From Borrelia coriaceae (GTDB lineage: Bacteria > Spirochaetota > Spirochaetia > Borreliales > Borreliaceae): DNA of 64,000 nucleotides. Position 1 is the first letter of the stretch. Each line of letters begins with the position of its first letter. Under the pieces are notes generated by a model, which searched no databases, had not been told where the DNA came from, and saw only the letters and a program-made list of their open reading frames with translations. The translations under genes were made by a program, and so were the position numbers. Below, piece after piece: positions 62,248 to 64,000 of the stretch. The stretch covers positions 558,001 to 622,000 of the forward strand of contig NZ_CP075076.1 in assembly GCF_023035295.1 (NCBI RefSeq), in the 5' to 3' direction.

Positions 62248-64000
62248 TCACATTTTTTTCATATATGGAATATTGAGTAAATGCATGCAGTTTTTTATAG
62301 TTTGTAGGACTGCTTTTGATAGATTAATTCTTGCATTTGTAAGTTCAAGGTTAGCTTTGTCTATTATTTTTGTGTCTTGGTAGTATGTGCTGAAGCTTTT
62401 TGCAAGTAAATAAGAATAGTTAGATATTATTGAGGGATTGCGATCTTTTGAGGCTTTAATTATATATTCTTCAAATTCAGAGATAATCTTGATTATTTCC
62501 CATTCGTTTTCATTTACTAGAAGGTCAAAATTAATGTTTGTATTATATAAGTTTAGTTCATCATATTTTTCAAGTATGCTATTGATTCGTGCACCTACAT
62601 ATTGAATATATGGACCTGAGTTGCCAGTAAATGATAAACTTTCTTCTTTATTGAATAGTATATCTTTGTGTATGGCTGTTTTTAGTAAGTAGTAGTGAAT
62701 AGCTCCTAATGATATATTTAATGCAATTGTTTTGAGGTCTTTTGCATCTGATTTTCTTTTTTTTAATTCTAGCATTGTTGATTTGCTTAGAGCGTGAATT
62801 AAATTGTCAGCGTCAATTACATTGCCTTCTCTTGATTTCATTTTACCCTCAGGTAGGTTTACCATGCCATATGATAAATGTACTAAATTATTTTCTTTTG
62901 TAATTCCTAATTTGTCTGCAATGTAAAATAAAGTTTTAAAATGGTGAATTTGTTCACTTCCAACTACATATATCATTTCATCAAAATCAAATTCATTTTT
63001 TCTAGTTACTATATTTCCTAGATCTTGTGTTAAATAGATAGATGTTCCATTAGCTCTTAAGAGTACTTTCTGCTTAAATTTTTGCTCAGACGTTTCATTT
63101 TTGTCTGTAGGTATATCGATACATGTTGCCCCGTCTTCTCTTTTATAGCATAATCCCTTTTTTAATCCTTTAAGTACAATTTCTCTTCCGATTTTAAATA
63201 CTTCACTTTCAAGATAAATTTTATCAAATGTAATGTTTGTAAGTTTGTAAGTTTCTTTGATGCCTTCAATTGCCCATTTATTTAATTTTTTCCAAAGTTG
63301 TACAGTCTCTTTATCTCCTTCCTCCCATTTACATAACAATTGTTGTATTTCGTCTTCGGCCATTTCATTATCTTTAGCATATTCGTTGTATTTTACGTAA
63401 AAGTCACCGATTAAGTGATCTCCTTTTTTTAGAGAAAGTTCAGGTGTTGTATTATTTCCAAATTTTTTGTAAGCAAGCATTGATTTGCAGATATGTGTTC
63501 CCCTATCATTTATTAGGTTTATTTTTGTTACCTGAGCACCAGAAGCTTTTAGTATTCTTGATAAACTTTCCCCAATAATATCATTTCTAAGATGTCCTAC
63601 ATGCAATGGTTTATTTGTATTTGGTGATGAAAATTCTATTATTATCCTTTTATTTTTGAGTATATTATTGCTTCCATATTTTTCTTTTTGTTCATTGATT
63701 TTTTCAATTGTATCTTTAATGTATTCTTTTCTTTTGAATTTTATGTTTAAATAAGGTCCCATTGATTTAGTTTCATATTTATTTCCAATTTTTTTGATTA
63801 TCTCTTCAGTAATCATTGATATACTGAGTTTTAAGATTTTGCTAAATTCGAATATTAATATTGATAAATCTCCCAGTTCGCTTTTTGGAGGTTTTTGCAT
63901 GATTATATTTATTTTGTCTAATGTGATGTTTTGTTTTAATGCAAGTTCTTTTATTATTGCGCTAATCTTATCTTCTAAGTCTTTTTTGATTTTACTGATC
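62248..64000 (-). CDS. argS: Arginyl-tRNA synthetase, N-terminus beyond the window
   Basis: A class I synthetase on the minus strand. The frame stays open from 63900 up to base 64000 without a usable start, and the extra residues ([15 protein letters not shown]) are like the N-terminal Arg-tRNA-binding helix, so the true start is outside. Seen: KSELGDLS, the HIGH-type site [33 protein letters not shown], the KMSK region [16 protein letters not shown], and the C-terminal anticodon-binding helix bundle ([13 protein letters not shown]; ILSxx-like end [12 protein letters not shown]). Confidence 0.95.
   Translation of the reverse strand, partial: ISKIKKDLEDKISAIIKELALKQNITLDKINIIMQKPPKSELGDLSILIFEFSKILKLSISMITEEIIKKIGNKYETKSMGPYLNIKFKRKEYIKDTIEKINEQKEKYGSNNILKNKRIIIEFSSPNTNKPLHVGHLRNDIIGESLSRILKASGAQVTKINLINDRGTHICKSMLAYKKFGNNTTPELSLKKGDHLIGDFYVKYNEYAKDNEMAEDEIQQLLCKWEEGDKETVQLWKKLNKWAIEGIKETYKLTNITFDKIYLESEVFKIGREIVLKGLKKGLCYKREDGATCIDIPTDKNETSEQKFKQKVLLRANGTSIYLTQDLGNIVTRKNEFDFDEMIYVVGSEQIHHFKTLFYIADKLGITKENNLVHLSYGMVNLPEGKMKSREGNVIDADNLIHALSKSTMLELKKRKSDAKDLKTIALNISLGAIHYYLLKTAIHKDILFNKEESLSFTGNSGPYIQYVGARINSILEKYDELNLYNTNINFDLLVNENEWEIIKIISEFEEYIIKASKDRNPSIISNYSYLLAKSFSTYYQDTKIIDKANLELTNARINLSKAVLQTIKNCMHLLNIPYMKKM

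Noticed and set aside
1-64000. Mobile elements, prophage or plasmid-partition genes
   Set aside because: No transposase, integrase, terminal inverted repeats or partition genes were seen; all genes are core chromosomal types.

Overview
The window is about 64 kb of AT-rich spirochaete chromosome, most likely from a Borrelia and probably the relapsing-fever side of the genus. The evidence is the very low GC content, frequent TTG and GTG starts, archaeal-type UMP kinase, two-CheY/CheA/CheB chemotaxis sets, and a gene order that I recognise from memory as the B. burgdorferi chromosomal stretch around BB0541-BB0594. I cannot fix the species from sequence alone. There are no rRNA genes, insertion sequences, prophage or CRISPR arrays; this is conserved core chromosome with local decay and local oddities.

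Layout. 1-1.8 kb: two outer-membrane-barrel-like proteins flanking a TPR protein. 1.9-4.5 kb: prs and an FGGY sugar kinase. 4.5-9.7 kb (minus): a packed six-gene run cheY1-fliS-helical protein-polA-coaE-SPOR protein. 10-14.5 kb: ligA, then a large secreted or periplasmic protein with 17 full copies of a 21-residue coiled-coil repeat. 14.8-18 kb: three overlapping genes that I read as highly diverged large, iron-sulfur and FAD-type subunits of the xanthine dehydrogenase/CO dehydrogenase family, with most cofactor and catalytic residues gone. 18.1-20.7 kb: ptsH-ptsI-crr, the general phosphotransferase genes. 20.7-26.2 kb: htpG, gnd and three small barrel-like proteins.

26.7-33.1 kb: a chemotaxis operon, cheW-STAS-cheA-cheB-(MCP-like protein)-cheY2. 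33.2-40.7 kb: PepV-like peptidase, tRNA-Leu(CAA), pyrH, a family 2 glycosyltransferase, a decayed ABC transporter (ATPase and permease both broken), pyrG, and a small protein with a possible PD-(D/E)XK nuclease motif. 40.9-48.3 kb: soluble MCP, dnaE, YggT, recG. 48.3-57.3 kb: VanY-type carboxypeptidase, a small membrane protein, a MATE transporter, murD, a FemAB ligase, metG, pta. 57.3-64 kb: ksgA, a ComEC-type membrane protein, a CPBP protease with a near-consensus promoter and no leader, a long-chain acyl-CoA synthetase, and argS, which runs off the end.

Functionally the window joins nucleotide supply (prs, pyrH, pyrG, coaE), replication and repair (polA, ligA, dnaE, recG), cell-wall work (murD, FemAB, VanY, SPOR), sugar uptake and energy (PTS, gnd, pta) and motility control. 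The most interesting item is the xanthine-dehydrogenase-like trio at 14.8-18.0 kb: three intact, translationally coupled reading frames that keep the fold anchors of a molybdenum hydroxylase while losing the molybdopterin loops, the catalytic glutamate, most cluster cysteines and the FAD loops. That pattern suggests a pseudoenzyme complex with a new role rather than ordinary decay. The second is the repeat protein, whose repeat places asparagine at core d positions of a predicted coiled coil.
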